57,571 bases of DNA from contig CAJQSU010000002.1 in the NCBI GenBank assembly GCA_905616435.1, positions 1 to 57,571 of the forward strand, in the 5' to 3' direction. Below, in pieces: positions 49,602-57,571 of this stretch. Source of the stretch: an uncultured Candidatus Pelagibacter sp. GTDB lineage: Bacteria > Pseudomonadota > Alphaproteobacteria > Pelagibacterales > Pelagibacteraceae. Position 1 is the first letter of the stretch. Each line of letters opens with the position of its first letter. The position numbers and the translations under genes are program-made. The notes below the pieces were generated by a model. It was not told the DNA's origin. It saw only the letters and a list, made by a program, of their open reading frames with translations, and searched no databases.

Positions 49602-50464
49602 TGTCTAATTAGAGTTCCCGAACCTTTATCAGATAATAATTCAAAAAGAATAGAATGGTTTTTTCGACCATCAATAATTACAACACCTTTTACTCCATTG
49701 CCCGCAACATCTAAACAATTATTAATTTTTGGTATCATACCGCCTGAAATAATCTCTAGATCAATTAATTCTTTAGCTTTTTGAGAACTAATTTCAGGTA
49801 TTAAATTTTTTTCATTATCTAGCACACCCTCTACATCACTAATAATCATTAATCTTCTAGCCTTTAATTCTTTGGCTATTGAACCAGCAACTGTGTCTGC
49901 ATTGATATTAAATGTTTGATTATTTTTATCTAATCCTATTGGAGCCACAACAGGTACTTCATTAACTTTAATAATTTCTTTTAAAACATTAGTTTTAATA
50001 TTAGTGGGAATTCCTACAAAACCCAATCTATCGCTTTCTGGTACTACAGTTATTATATTAAATTCCTTTGAGGTAATTCTTCTTGTTTTGCAAGATTGAT
50101 TTTTTAGAGCATCAACAATTTCTTTATTAAATTCAATCAATACATCTTCAACTATATTGATAATATTTTTATCTGTAACTCTTAGCCCATTAATAAAATT
50201 ACTTTTAATATTAAGTTCTAAGAGTTTAGCACTAATTCTTTTTCCACCACCATGGACAATTATAAGATTAAAACCAAGCTTATTTAATACCGCAATGTCT
50301 TTGATAAAAATATTAAATAGGTTTTGATCAACCAAGACACTTCCACCACACTTAATGACAATATATTCATTATTATATTTTACCAAATATCTTTTAACTT
50401 CATCAATTGAGGGACCATCTGATGGAAGGATTTTTTTTAACTCTTCTTCTTTTATATCCAACAT
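49598..50464 (-). CDS. argB: Acetylglutamate kinase
   Basis: This 288-residue amino-acid kinase has IVIKCGGSVL, IVHGGGKRIS and later GVKGVVIIDGRKNHSILFELLSDKGSGTLI at the C-terminus. It phosphorylates N-acetylglutamate in arginine biosynthesis. Its start overlaps the yidC stop by one base; engB (yihA), often between yidC and argB in alphaproteobacteria, is missing here. Confidence 0.95.
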   Translation of the reverse strand: MLDIKEEELKKILPSDGPSIDEVKRYLVKYNNEYIVIKCGGSVLVDQNLFNIFIKDIAVLNKLGFNLIIVHGGGKRISAKLLELNIKSNFINGLRVTDKNIINIVEDVLIEFNKEIVDALKNQSCKTRRITSKEFNIITVVPESDRLGFVGIPTNIKTNVLKEIIKVNEVPVVAPIGLDKNNQTFNINADTVAGSIAKELKARRLMIISDVEGVLDNEKNLIPEISSQKAKELIDLEIISGGMIPKINNCLDVAGNGVKGVVIIDGRKNHSILFELLSDKGSGTLIRQ

Positions 50465-52140
50465 TAAGTTGTTGTCTTGATGGTAGTTCGCTTCATTATG
50501 AAGACTTGTTGGGCCATAGTTAAGATATTGTTAACAGTCCAGTAGATCACTAGTCCTGCAGGGAATGGAGCCAAAATTACTGTAAGGAAAAGTGGGAAGA
50601 ACATAAATATTTTTGCTTGCATAGGATCAGTTGGAGCTGGGTTAAGTTTTTGCTGGATAAACATTGAAACTCCCATTGCAATTGGCCAAGCACCAATCAT
50701 TAAAAATGAAGGAACATCATATGGCAGCAAACCAAATAAGTTAAAGAGTGACGTGGGATCTCTTTCTGATAAATCCTGTATCCAACCAAAGAAAGGCATT
50801 TGCCTCATTTCAATGGTTACAAATAAAACCTTATATAGAGCAAAGAACACAGGTATCTGAACCAATATAGGCAAACAACCAGACATTGGATTAACCTTCT
50901 CTTTTTTGTAAAGAGCCATCATTTCTTGTTGTAATTTCATTTTATCACTTTTGTGAAGATCCTTCAGTCTTGCCATTTCTGGCTGTAGAGCCTTCATCTT
51001 GGCCATACTTTTAAATGAGAAATTGGCGAGTGGGAAAAAGGCCAATCTAATGCAAAATGTAATCGCTATAATTGCAAGACCATAGTTTCCTAATAACTTA
51101 AAAAAATAATCTATACCGTGGAATAGCGGTTTTGTAATAAAGTACATTATTCCCCAGTCTATTGCTAAATCAAACTTATCTATATTCAATGACTCAGCAT
51201 ATCCGTCAATTACATCTACCCTTTTAGCAGCTACTATTACTTGAATTTTATCCTCGATACTTGAGTTGCTTTTTAGCACCAGAGGTTCTGTGCCAACAAA
51301 ATTTGCACGAAATTTATCTTTATAGTCAAATGTAGTTTTAAATTCCTTACCACTTGGTGGAATTAATGAAGTTATCCAAAATTTGTCTGAAATACCAAGC
51401 CACCCTTTTTGTGAAGTTCTTGAAAATTTTTCTTCTTGAATGTCGTCATAATCTTCCTCAATAAGCTCATCGTCTAATGTTGCCAAAAGACCTTCGTGAA
51501 GGATATAAAATTTGGATATGTCAGGAATTTCTTTTCTAATTATCTGTCCATAGGAATAAAAATCATATTCATTATTTGTTGAATTGACCACTCTTTGATT
51601 GATTGTAAATAAAAACTTATTATCTAAAGCTATTTCTTTTTCAAAGGTAATTCCTTGATCATTAGTCCAAGATAATTTCACAGGAGATTGATTGGTTAAT
51701 CTCTTATTTCCTGATACTGACCAAATAGAGTTTGAATTTGGAATATCAATATTTTTATCAGTAGTTATAAAGCCACTTTCTATTAAGTATCCATCTTTAG
51801 TATTTCTAGGTGATAAAAGTTTAACTTTCTCAGCGCTATTTAAAGCCACATTATATTCTTTAAAAGTTAGGTCATCTATCACACCTCCCTTTAAAGATAT
51901 AGACCCAATGATACTCTGATTTTCAAATTGAATTCTTTTACTTTGGTTTAAAGCCTCTTCTCTTGAAATTTCTGTTATATTTTCTTTTTGATCCAAACTA
52001 GGAGCATCGGTATTTTGTTCAGTTTTATTTTTTTCAGCTAAAATTTCTTTCGTAATTGGCGGTGGCGCGAAATACAGCGAATAAAGAATAATTACACAAG
52101 CTGATAAAGAAATGGCTGCTATGACGTTTCGAGTATCCAT
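50464..52140 (-). CDS. yidC: Membrane protein insertase YidC
   Basis: This 558-residue protein has an N-terminal membrane helix (about 5-26), a large periplasmic domain (about 50-335) and five C-terminal membrane segments with MKALQPEMARLKDLHKSDKMK (cytoplasmic loop), PMSGCLPILVQIPVFFALYKV and FPAGLVIYWTVNNILTMAQQ, all standard for Gram-negative YidC. It inserts proteins into the inner membrane. It overlaps yidD by one base, keeping the conserved rpmH-rnpA-yidD-yidC order. Confidence 0.97.
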   Translation of the reverse strand: MDTRNVIAAISLSACVIILYSLYFAPPPITKEILAEKNKTEQNTDAPSLDQKENITEISREEALNQSKRIQFENQSIIGSISLKGGVIDDLTFKEYNVALNSAEKVKLLSPRNTKDGYLIESGFITTDKNIDIPNSNSIWSVSGNKRLTNQSPVKLSWTNDQGITFEKEIALDNKFLFTINQRVVNSTNNEYDFYSYGQIIRKEIPDISKFYILHEGLLATLDDELIEEDYDDIQEEKFSRTSQKGWLGISDKFWITSLIPPSGKEFKTTFDYKDKFRANFVGTEPLVLKSNSSIEDKIQVIVAAKRVDVIDGYAESLNIDKFDLAIDWGIMYFITKPLFHGIDYFFKLLGNYGLAIIAITFCIRLAFFPLANFSFKSMAKMKALQPEMARLKDLHKSDKMKLQQEMMALYKKEKVNPMSGCLPILVQIPVFFALYKVLFVTIEMRQMPFFGWIQDLSERDPTSLFNLFGLLPYDVPSFLMIGAWPIAMGVSMFIQQKLNPAPTDPMQAKIFMFFPLFLTVILAPFPAGLVIYWTVNNILTMAQQVFIMKRTTIKTTT

Positions 52141-52391
52141 TATCTTTTAGCTTTCATCTCTTTTTTTACAGGATCAAATCCATCACCACCCCCTAAAAAT
52201 TTAATTGGATGGCATGATAAAATTCTTTTTAGGCCGATGAAAATTCCTTTGGCTAGACCAAATTCTTTTAAGGCTTCAATACTATATTCTGAACATGTTG
52301 GTAAGTATCTACAAGATTGTCCAAACAAAGGACTGATAACAAATTTATATCCTTTGATTAATTTAATTAAGATGTGCGTAAAAATATTCAT
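52140..52391 (-). CDS. yidD: Membrane protein insertion factor YidD
   Basis: This 83-residue protein carries the full YidD signature: YKFVISPLFGQSCRYLPTCS and YSIEALKEFGLAKG, followed by RILSCHPIKFLGGGDGFDPV. It is a short amphipathic inner-membrane-associated protein assisting YidC. It overlaps both rnpA and yidC by one base (TAATG type), indicating coupled translation. Confidence 0.95.
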   Translation of the reverse strand: MNIFTHILIKLIKGYKFVISPLFGQSCRYLPTCSEYSIEALKEFGLAKGIFIGLKRILSCHPIKFLGGGDGFDPVKKEMKAKR

Positions 52392-52732
52392 TATTTAATT
52401 TTTTCTAAATCCTGAAATAAGGTTTCTTTTATAATTATATATTCGTTGTTTAACATAGTTGGCTTAGCAATAACAAGGTATGAATAATCAAATTTTAAAG
52501 AAACCTTTTTTACAGCATCATTTAGTATATTTTTCAAACGTCTTTTGATTTTATTTCTCTTTATTGCATTGCCAATTTTTTTCTTAGTTACAAAGCTAAT
52601 ATTCAATTTATTATTATTTTTATCAGCCAATTTACCAAAAAAAATAGTTACGTATTTGTTAGAAATTTTTTTTTGGTTGAGGAGATTTTTGAATTCTTCG
52701 TTTTTTGAAAGAGCAAGTATTTTGCTTTTCAT
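52391..52732 (-). CDS. rnpA: Ribonuclease P protein component
   Basis: This 113-residue basic protein has FVTKKKIGNAIKRNKIKRRLK, the RNR-like RNA-binding motif of RnpA, and the usual alpha-beta fold length. It binds the RNase P RNA for tRNA 5' processing. It starts 10 bases after rpmH, the universally conserved pair. Confidence 0.94.
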   Translation of the reverse strand: MKSKILALSKNEEFKNLLNQKKISNKYVTIFFGKLADKNNNKLNISFVTKKKIGNAIKRNKIKRRLKNILNDAVKKVSLKFDYSYLVIAKPTMLNNEYIIIKETLFQDLEKIK

Positions 52733-52742
52733 GTAAATTAAA

Positions 52743-52898
52743 TTATTTTTTTTTAACAGTTGATGAAACAGTTAAATCTTTTCTTCCTCTAGCCCTTCGT
52801 TTTTTAAGAGTCTTTCGACCACCCTTGGTTTTCATCTTTGATCGAAAACCATGTTTTTTCAATCTTTTTCCTTTTTTGGGTTGGTATGTTCTTTTCAT
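52743..52898 (-). CDS. rpmH: Ribosomal protein bL34
   Basis: This small minus-strand gene encodes 51 residues starting [18 protein letters not shown], followed by [20 protein letters not shown] and RKDLTVSS, the L34 pattern (51 versus the usual 44-46 residues; the extra STVKKK tail is odd). ATG at 52898. It heads the minus-strand run. The 96-base spacer to the divergent TVP38-type gene must hold its promoter, but I cannot assign -10/-35 with confidence and see no DnaA boxes. Confidence 0.96.
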   Translation of the reverse strand: MKRTYQPKKGKRLKKHGFRSKMKTKGGRKTLKKRRARGRKDLTVSSTVKKK

Positions 52899-52994
52899 AT
52901 AATGTGGCTAAATTTCTTTTAATAAATTTCGCACTTTATAGTAATTAAATATATAAATAGCAAATAGAAGTTTTTATTATTAACATCCAAATCA

Positions 52995-53714
52995 ATGGAA
53001 AAATCTAAAAAAATTAAATTATTTATTGGTCTATTTTATGTTTCTCTAGTCAGTTTGTTTTTATTTATTTTTTTTTCAAAATTTAGTTTTCAAGAGATTT
53101 TTAGTTATGAATTTATAAAAAATAATCGTGATTATTTTTTTGAGCTGAGACAATCAAATTTACTTTTATTAGCTGTCTTATTTATCTTATTTGCAACTGT
53201 ATGGGTATTTGCTGCTGGATTTGGATCTCCATTAGCATTATTTGCTGGCTTTATTTTTGGCAAATGGTTTGGTCTATTATTTGTTATTGTGGGAATGACT
53301 TTAGGAGCAACACTATTATATGTTTTTGCAAATTACTTTTTAAAAGAAATCATAAGAGATAAATTTTTAAATAGATTTAAAAGTCTTGAAGAAAAATTTA
53401 AAAAATCTGAATTTATATATTTGTTGATTTTTAGACTTGTTGGAGGAATCCCATTTCAAATACAAAATGTTTTACCATGTATATTTAATGTAAAAATATA
53501 TAATTTTTTTTGGTCAACTTTTTTGGGAATAATGCCATCATCATTTTTAATAATATCCATTGGTAGTGGAATCGAGAAAATAATTGATCAAAACTTGAAA
53601 GCACCAAGTATGATTGACTTGATAACATCTTCATCAATTTATATTCCTCTGATTGCCTTTTTTGCTTTATTGGTAATTGCAATTTTTTTTAGAAATTTAG
53701 TTTATAAAAGTTAA
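52995..53714 (+). CDS. TVP38/TMEM64 (DedA-like, VTT domain) membrane protein
   Basis: This 239-residue membrane protein has about five to six hydrophobic segments and the VTT-domain stretch AAGFGSPLALFAGFIFG followed by GMTLGATLLYVFANYFLKE and FRLVGGIPFQIQNVLPC. Family members are proposed lipid scramblases/transporters at the inner membrane; no substrate can be read here. It is divergent from rpmH, and its stop is just 2 bases from the 3' end of a tRNA-like gene on the other strand. Confidence 0.85.
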   Translation: MEKSKKIKLFIGLFYVSLVSLFLFIFFSKFSFQEIFSYEFIKNNRDYFFELRQSNLLLLAVLFILFATVWVFAAGFGSPLALFAGFIFGKWFGLLFVIVGMTLGATLLYVFANYFLKEIIRDKFLNRFKSLEEKFKKSEFIYLLIFRLVGGIPFQIQNVLPCIFNVKIYNFFWSTFLGIMPSSFLIISIGSGIEKIIDQNLKAPSMIDLITSSSIYIPLIAFFALLVIAIFFRNLVYKS

Positions 53715-53716
53715 TC

Positions 53717-53790
53717 TGGTGCTCCCACCCTGTACTGACCAGGGAACTAGTCATTACCAATGACTTGTTATGCCATTTAACTACAGAAGC
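53717..53790 (-). tRNA. tRNA-Thr(GGT)-like gene with non-canonical T-loop
   Basis: The minus strand folds into a 74-nt cloverleaf. Acceptor GCTTCTG/TGGGAGC pairs with three G-U wobbles; U8, D-stem GTTA/TAAC, A14 and GG in the D-loop are normal; anticodon stem AGTCA/TGACT holds TTGGTAA, giving anticodon GGT with U33 and A37. Discriminator A and CCA are encoded (53717-53719). G1-C72, C2-G71, G35 and U36 agree with known tRNA-Thr identity. The T-stem CCCTG/CAGGG is perfect, but its loop GTCAGTA lacks T54 and A58, which nearly all tRNAs keep. It could be a divergent functional tRNA or a decaying copy. Confidence 0.7.
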
Positions 53791-53812
53791 ATATAATAAC
53801 AATTGTATTTCA

Positions 53813-54091
53813 TTGGTAATAAAGCATTTTTTTCAAATTATTGCCTTAATTTTTTTATTAATATGCATTATATACACGTTAGGATTTTTTATGGGCATTC
53901 ATTACGATTATAAATCTACTAAAAGTTCTAAGCTTATGGAAAAGCAAGCTAAAAGAGAAAAAAAGCTTGCTGAAAAAAAAGCAAAGAGATTAGCTAAAGA
54001 AGGTCCTCAAAAAGAAGAAACTAAAGCACCAACTTTAGACGCTTCAAAACCAATTACATTAGACTTTCTAACTAATCCAGATAAAGAATGA
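53813..54091 (+). CDS. Small membrane-anchored protein with charged tail, function unknown
   Basis: I take a TTG at 53813 as start, giving 92 residues with a membrane helix (FFQIIALIFLLICIIYTLGFF) and a highly charged Lys/Glu coiled-coil-like tail (KLMEKQAKREKKLAEKKAKR). Opening further back at 53765 would run into the tRNA-Thr-like gene, and the first ATG (53891) would drop the membrane helix. No recognised domain. Its stop overlaps the next 33-residue gene by four bases (ATGA). Confidence 0.6.
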   Translation: MVIKHFFQIIALIFLLICIIYTLGFFMGIHYDYKSTKSSKLMEKQAKREKKLAEKKAKRLAKEGPQKEETKAPTLDASKPITLDFLTNPDKE

Positions 54092-54189
54092 ACACTAAAG
54101 AAAAAAATGAGCGTTTAAGTTTAGCTCTTAGAAAAAATTTAAAAAAGAGAAAGCTTTTTCAAAAAAAAATAAAAAAGAAAAGTAAATAA
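54088..54189 (+). CDS. Very short basic peptide gene
   Basis: ATG at 54088 (in ATGA overlap with the upstream stop) starts a 33-residue, Lys/Arg-rich peptide ([20 protein letters not shown] continuing to KKKSK). Its TAA shares a base with the dcd ATG (TAATG), so it is sandwiched and coupled on both sides, the best evidence that it is translated. No family recognised; its charge suggests nucleic-acid or ribosome binding only by inference. Confidence 0.55.
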   Translation: MNTKEKNERLSLALRKNLKKRKLFQKKIKKKSK

Positions 54190-54743
54190 TGGCAGTTCTT
54201 TCAGATAAGTGGATTAGAAAAATGTCTAAGGAGGAGGGTATGATTACCCCTTTTGTGGAAAAACAAGTAAGAGGTGGTAGTATTTCTTATGGACTTTCAT
54301 CTTTCGGGTATGATGCAAGAGTTTCAGATGAGTTTAAAATTTTTACTAATGTAAATTCTGAAATAGTAGATCCTAAAAATTTTAAACCTACTAACTTCGT
54401 AACAAAGAATATTTCTGAATGTATTATTCCGCCCAATTCATTCGTGTTAGCCAGAACTGTTGAAAAATTTAAAATTCCCAATGATGTACTTGTTATTTGT
54501 CTTGGAAAATCAACATATGCAAGATGTGGAATTATAGTTAATGTGACTCCTTTAGAGCCAGGCTGGGAAGGCTATGTAACTTTAGAATTTTCAAATAGCA
54601 CCCCTTTACCGGCAAAAATTTATGCAAATGAAGGTGTTGCTCAATTTATCTTTTTAAAAGGGAATGAAAAACCAGAGGTAACCTATGCAGACCGAAATGG
54701 TAAATATATGGGGCAAACTGGAGTAACATTACCTAAAGTTTAA
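54189..54743 (+). CDS. dcd: dCTP deaminase
   Basis: This 184-residue protein has the Dcd/dUTPase fold with [20 protein letters not shown] and [20 protein letters not shown], the nucleotide-binding and catalytic Glu-containing segments. It deaminates dCTP to dUTP for thymidylate synthesis. The length is close to E. coli Dcd (193). It is coupled to the upstream 33-residue peptide gene and followed by murA after 2 bases. Confidence 0.95.
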   Translation: MAVLSDKWIRKMSKEEGMITPFVEKQVRGGSISYGLSSFGYDARVSDEFKIFTNVNSEIVDPKNFKPTNFVTKNISECIIPPNSFVLARTVEKFKIPNDVLVICLGKSTYARCGIIVNVTPLEPGWEGYVTLEFSNSTPLPAKIYANEGVAQFIFLKGNEKPEVTYADRNGKYMGQTGVTLPKV

Positions 54744-54745
54744 TC

Positions 54746-55999
54746 ATGCAAAAATTAGAGGTCTTTGGAGCCACTAAGCTCAAAGGACAAATTAAAATTT
54801 CGGGTTCCAAGAATGCTTCATTACCTATCCTTGCAGCAACTTTGTTATGTAACAAAAAAACTATTCTTAAAAATTTGCCCAATGTACGTGACATTAAGAC
54901 TATGCTTGCTTTATTACAATCATTAGGTTCTAAAATTAAGATTAATAATAGCCAAACAATAATAGATAACACTAGGCAGAAAAAAAAATTTGCCTCTTAT
55001 AATTTAGTAAAAACTATGAGAGCAGGAATTTTAGTTTTAGGACCTTTACTCGCTAAATTTGGCACAGCCAAGGTTTCTTTGCCTGGAGGATGCGCAATAG
55101 GTACGCGTCCAGTGGATATTCATTTAAAAGCGTTATCAAAATTAGGAGTAAAATATAAAATTGACCAAGGTTATGTAATTGCCAATGCACCAAAAGGATT
55201 AAAAGGAAATAAAATTCATTTTCCAAAAATTTCAGTAGGTGCTACTGAAAATTTGATTATTGCAGCAAGTTTAGCAAAAGGGACCACGGTATTATCGAAT
55301 TGCGCAATTGAACCTGAAATAAAAGACTTAGTTAATTTTTTAAATAAAATGGGTTGTAAGATTAAATGGATCTCTAAAAGAACAATTAGAATAGCTGGAG
55401 TAAGTGAAATAAAAAAAATTTCTTACTCTGTTATGTTTGATAGAATAGAAGCCGGTACTTATTTAGTTGCAGCTGCTATTACTGAAGGTAATTTAAAAAT
55501 TAAAAATATAATTCCAGAAATAATTAAAACAGAAATTAATGTTCTAAAAAAGATAGGTTCAAAAATAATTATTAAAAAAAATGAAGTACAAATTATAGGA
55601 AATAAAAAAATTAAAAGTATGAAAATTAAAACAGCTCCTTATCCGGGTTTTCCAACTGATTTACAGGCGCAAATGATGGTATTATTATGTAAAGCAAATA
55701 AAAATTCAATCATTCAAGAGGATATCTTTGAGAATAGATTTATGCACGTTGCAGAATTAAATCGTATGGGAGCCAAAATTTTAATTAACGGTAATAAAGC
55801 AATAGTTGAGGGGAATATTAACTTTGCACCAGCAGAGTTAATGGCGACTGATTTAAGAGCCTCAGTTTCATTAATTTTAGCAGCATTAACAGCTAAAGGA
55901 AAATCGATTGTTAATAGAATTTATCATCTTGATAGAGGTTATGAAGATATTGAAAAAAAATTAAAAAAGGTTGGTGCTAAAATTAGAAGAGTGAATTAA
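54746..55999 (+). CDS. murA: UDP-N-acetylglucosamine 1-carboxyvinyltransferase
   Basis: This 417-residue enzyme shows the MurA motifs SGSKNASLPIL with Lys22-Asn23, the catalytic Cys116 in LPGGCAIGTRPVD (fosfomycin target), and the DLRASVSLILA segment with GYEDIEKKL near the C-terminus. It starts peptidoglycan synthesis by adding enolpyruvate. Its stop shares a base with the next start (TAATG). Confidence 0.97.
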   Translation: MQKLEVFGATKLKGQIKISGSKNASLPILAATLLCNKKTILKNLPNVRDIKTMLALLQSLGSKIKINNSQTIIDNTRQKKKFASYNLVKTMRAGILVLGPLLAKFGTAKVSLPGGCAIGTRPVDIHLKALSKLGVKYKIDQGYVIANAPKGLKGNKIHFPKISVGATENLIIAASLAKGTTVLSNCAIEPEIKDLVNFLNKMGCKIKWISKRTIRIAGVSEIKKISYSVMFDRIEAGTYLVAAAITEGNLKIKNIIPEIIKTEINVLKKIGSKIIIKKNEVQIIGNKKIKSMKIKTAPYPGFPTDLQAQMMVLLCKANKNSIIQEDIFENRFMHVAELNRMGAKILINGNKAIVEGNINFAPAELMATDLRASVSLILAALTAKGKSIVNRIYHLDRGYEDIEKKLKKVGAKIRRVN

Positions 56000-56394
56000 T
56001 GGACAAAAAGTACTTAGCAAAAATTATAGCAACAGATAATGAAGGACTTCAAATGATCTCATTATGTTGTGCTGGTGCGAAAGTGAAGATTTCAGATATT
56101 AAATATCTTGAATCTAATAAGATTTTTTTACTTTCAGTTGAAAGAACCAAGGTAGAGACTGATCAAGAGGATAAAAAAATTAATAGTATTTGTAAGTTTG
56201 ACTTTATCGATCGTGTTAAATCAAAAAATATTGATCAAAAAAATCAGGATTTAATTTTAGAGCTAATCGGAATTGATTATTTAAAAAATAAAGATGATTA
56301 TGAAATTAATTTAATATTTAGTAACAATGTTCATATTTCATTGATGACAGAAACAATTGAAGTAAGACTGGAAGATCAAAACGAGATTAAATAA
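55999..56394 (+). CDS. DUF2948-family protein
   Basis: This 131-residue protein begins MDKKYLAKIIATDNEGLQMI and shows GAKVKISDIKYLESNKIFLLSV and a C-terminal LMTETIEVRLEDQNE, the pattern of the DUF2948 family found between murA and hisD in alphaproteobacteria. Function is unknown. Translation is coupled to murA (1-base overlap); hisD follows after 3 bases. Confidence 0.8.
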   Translation: MDKKYLAKIIATDNEGLQMISLCCAGAKVKISDIKYLESNKIFLLSVERTKVETDQEDKKINSICKFDFIDRVKSKNIDQKNQDLILELIGIDYLKNKDDYEINLIFSNNVHISLMTETIEVRLEDQNEIK

Positions 56395-56397
56395 TTG

Positions 56398-57571
56398 ATG
56401 AAAATATTAAATAGCAATAACAAGGGTTTTGATCATCAATTAGATCAATTATTATCTATTAGAAAAAGTAAAGTTCAGTCAAGTTCTGTTTCAGTCACCA
56501 GCATCATCAAGGATGTTAAAAAAAATGGAGACAAAGCCCTATTAAAATATGAAAAAAAGTTTAATAAAAATTTAATCATTGTCCCAACTTTAAAACAAAT
56601 TTCTAAATCAATTAAAAGTTTGAATAAAAAAGTAAAACAAGCAATCGACAATGCTTATAATCGTATTTATAAATTTCACTCATTACAGAAAGTTAAAAAT
56701 ATTTCTTATATTGATAAATTTAGAAATAAAATTGAATATAAATATGTACCAATTGAATCCGTTGCAATATATGTTCCGGGCTCGACTGCCTCTTATCCAT
56801 CAAGTGTACTAATGAACGCAATTCCAGCTATTGTTGCAGGTGTTAAAAGAATAATAATGATAAATCCTGGTTTTAAAGGAAAACAAAACGCTGCCGTTTT
56901 GTATGCAGCTAGAAAATGTAAAATTAAGGAAATATATTCAATTGGAGGTCCATCCGCAATTGCAGCAGTTGCTTATGGAACAAAAAAGATTAAACAAGTA
57001 AATAAGATAGTTGGTCCTGGAAATGCCTATGTTGTAGCAGCTAAAAAAGAAGTTTTTGGTGATGTAGGAATTGAAGGAATGACAGCAGGTCCTTCAGAAG
57101 TCACCATTGTATGTGACAAATACTCAGATCCAGTTTGGGTTGCTAGCGATTTAATTGGTCAAGCAGAACACGATCCATTAGCACAATGTATCTTAATTTC
57201 AAAAGATAAAAAAATAATTGATAAAGTTAAATTGGAGGTTTTTAAGCAATTAAAAGAAATTTCAAGAAAATCGATCGCAAAAAAAAGTATCATGAATAAT
57301 GGAATTTTAATGCATATCAGTTCAGATACAAAAATTATTGAGGTAGTTAATAAAATCGCACCTGAACATTTAGAGTTAAATGTTAAAAATTATAAATCAT
57401 TTGTTCCTAAGATTAATAATGCAGGATCAATTTGTTTGGGTAAGTATGCAGTAATGGCAATGACAGATTACAACATTGGATCTAATCACGTATTACCAAC
57501 TAATGGATCTGCAAAATACTCCTCAGGCATAAGTGTGAATGAATTCTATAAAAGAATTTCTTATATAAACT
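56398..57571 (+). CDS. hisD: Histidinol dehydrogenase (partial, 3' end outside window)
   Basis: ATG at 56398 opens a frame that runs off the right edge after 391 codons. The sequence shows VPIESVAIYVPGSTASYPSS, AIGGPSAIAAVAYG-like segments, VGPGNAYVVAAKK, AGPSEVTIVCD and the metal-site region DLIGQAEHDPLAQ, as in HisD. It oxidises histidinol to histidine in two steps. It follows the DUF2948 gene by 3 bases in the murA operon. Confidence 0.95.
   Translation, partial: MKILNSNNKGFDHQLDQLLSIRKSKVQSSSVSVTSIIKDVKKNGDKALLKYEKKFNKNLIIVPTLKQISKSIKSLNKKVKQAIDNAYNRIYKFHSLQKVKNISYIDKFRNKIEYKYVPIESVAIYVPGSTASYPSSVLMNAIPAIVAGVKRIIMINPGFKGKQNAAVLYAARKCKIKEIYSIGGPSAIAAVAYGTKKIKQVNKIVGPGNAYVVAAKKEVFGDVGIEGMTAGPSEVTIVCDKYSDPVWVASDLIGQAEHDPLAQCILISKDKKIIDKVKLEVFKQLKEISRKSIAKKSIMNNGILMHISSDTKIIEVVNKIAPEHLELNVKNYKSFVPKINNAGSICLGKYAVMAMTDYNIGSNHVLPTNGSAKYSSGISVNEFYKRISYIN

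Noticed and set aside
52899..52994. Replication origin next to rpmH
   Set aside because: No dnaA gene and no cluster of TTATCCACA-like boxes in this spacer.
53765..53812. Upstream extension of the 92-residue membrane protein
   Set aside because: It would overlap the tRNA-Thr-like gene and adds residues unlike a membrane-anchor N-terminus.

Overview
The window looks like a piece of a streamlined, very AT-rich marine alphaproteobacterial chromosome of the SAR11/Pelagibacter type. I infer this from the strong A/T bias, tiny intergenic spacers, many stop/start overlaps, a RegB-type sensor kinase and alphaproteobacterial gene neighbourhoods (murA-DUF2948-hisD; cobT-cobS-J protein-bolA-aroB-aroK; def-fmt-truA ... 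dapE-dapD-HAD-argB-yidC-yidD-rnpA-rpmH). No species name can be proven from the sequence alone. No rRNA, CRISPR array, transposase, integrase or plausible replication origin was seen, and no stretch longer than 300 bases lacks a gene.

Layout. 1-4.6 kb: a Suv3-like helicase (cut by the left edge), a hotdog thioesterase, a LicD-SGNH two-domain protein and tRNA-Arg(ACG), all on the minus strand. 4.7-11.3 kb: thiolase, then pyruvate dehydrogenase E1 (with an extra N-terminal lipoyl domain) and E2, then a DMT-family exporter; carbon enters acetyl-CoA here. 11.3-18.2 kb: uppP (minus) and, divergently, gltD-gltB (glutamate synthase), with a perfect dyad in the shared spacer. 18.2-20.1 kb: a lipase-like hydrolase and a GT4 glycosyltransferase. 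20.1-28.5 kb: a translation block thrS-infC-rpmI-rplT-pheS-pheT-lepA. 28.5-32.5 kb: a small surface-glycan island (Gfo/Idh oxidoreductase, GT61, GT17, GT2) ending at tRNA-Ser(GGA). 32.7-36.1 kb: gyrB and a RegB-like redox kinase.

36.1-41.3 kb: cobT-cobS-J-domain protein (minus), divergent bolA, then aroB-aroK (minus). 41.3-45.5 kb (plus): a 59-residue membrane protein, a large secreted protein of unknown function, def, fmt, truA. 45.5-52.9 kb (minus): a ten-gene run read rpmH-rnpA-yidD-yidC-argB-HAD-dapD-dapE-HDAC-like-SET. 53.0-57.6 kb (plus): a TVP38/DedA-type membrane protein, an unusual tRNA-Thr-like gene on the opposite strand, two small proteins, dcd, murA, a DUF2948 protein and hisD (cut by the right edge).

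The most notable observations are: the lipoyl-E1 fusion of pyruvate dehydrogenase; a SET-domain methyltransferase paired with a class II HDAC-like deacylase between truA and dapE; cobST next to a J protein and BolA with no cobN; a tRNA-Thr(GGU)-like gene whose T-loop is non-canonical; the LicD-SGNH fusion beside a tRNA; an exact 24-bp in-frame tandem duplication in the ATP lid of the RegB-like kinase; and the fact that all six convergent protein-gene junctions overlap by 4-12 bases, leaving no room for ordinary terminators.
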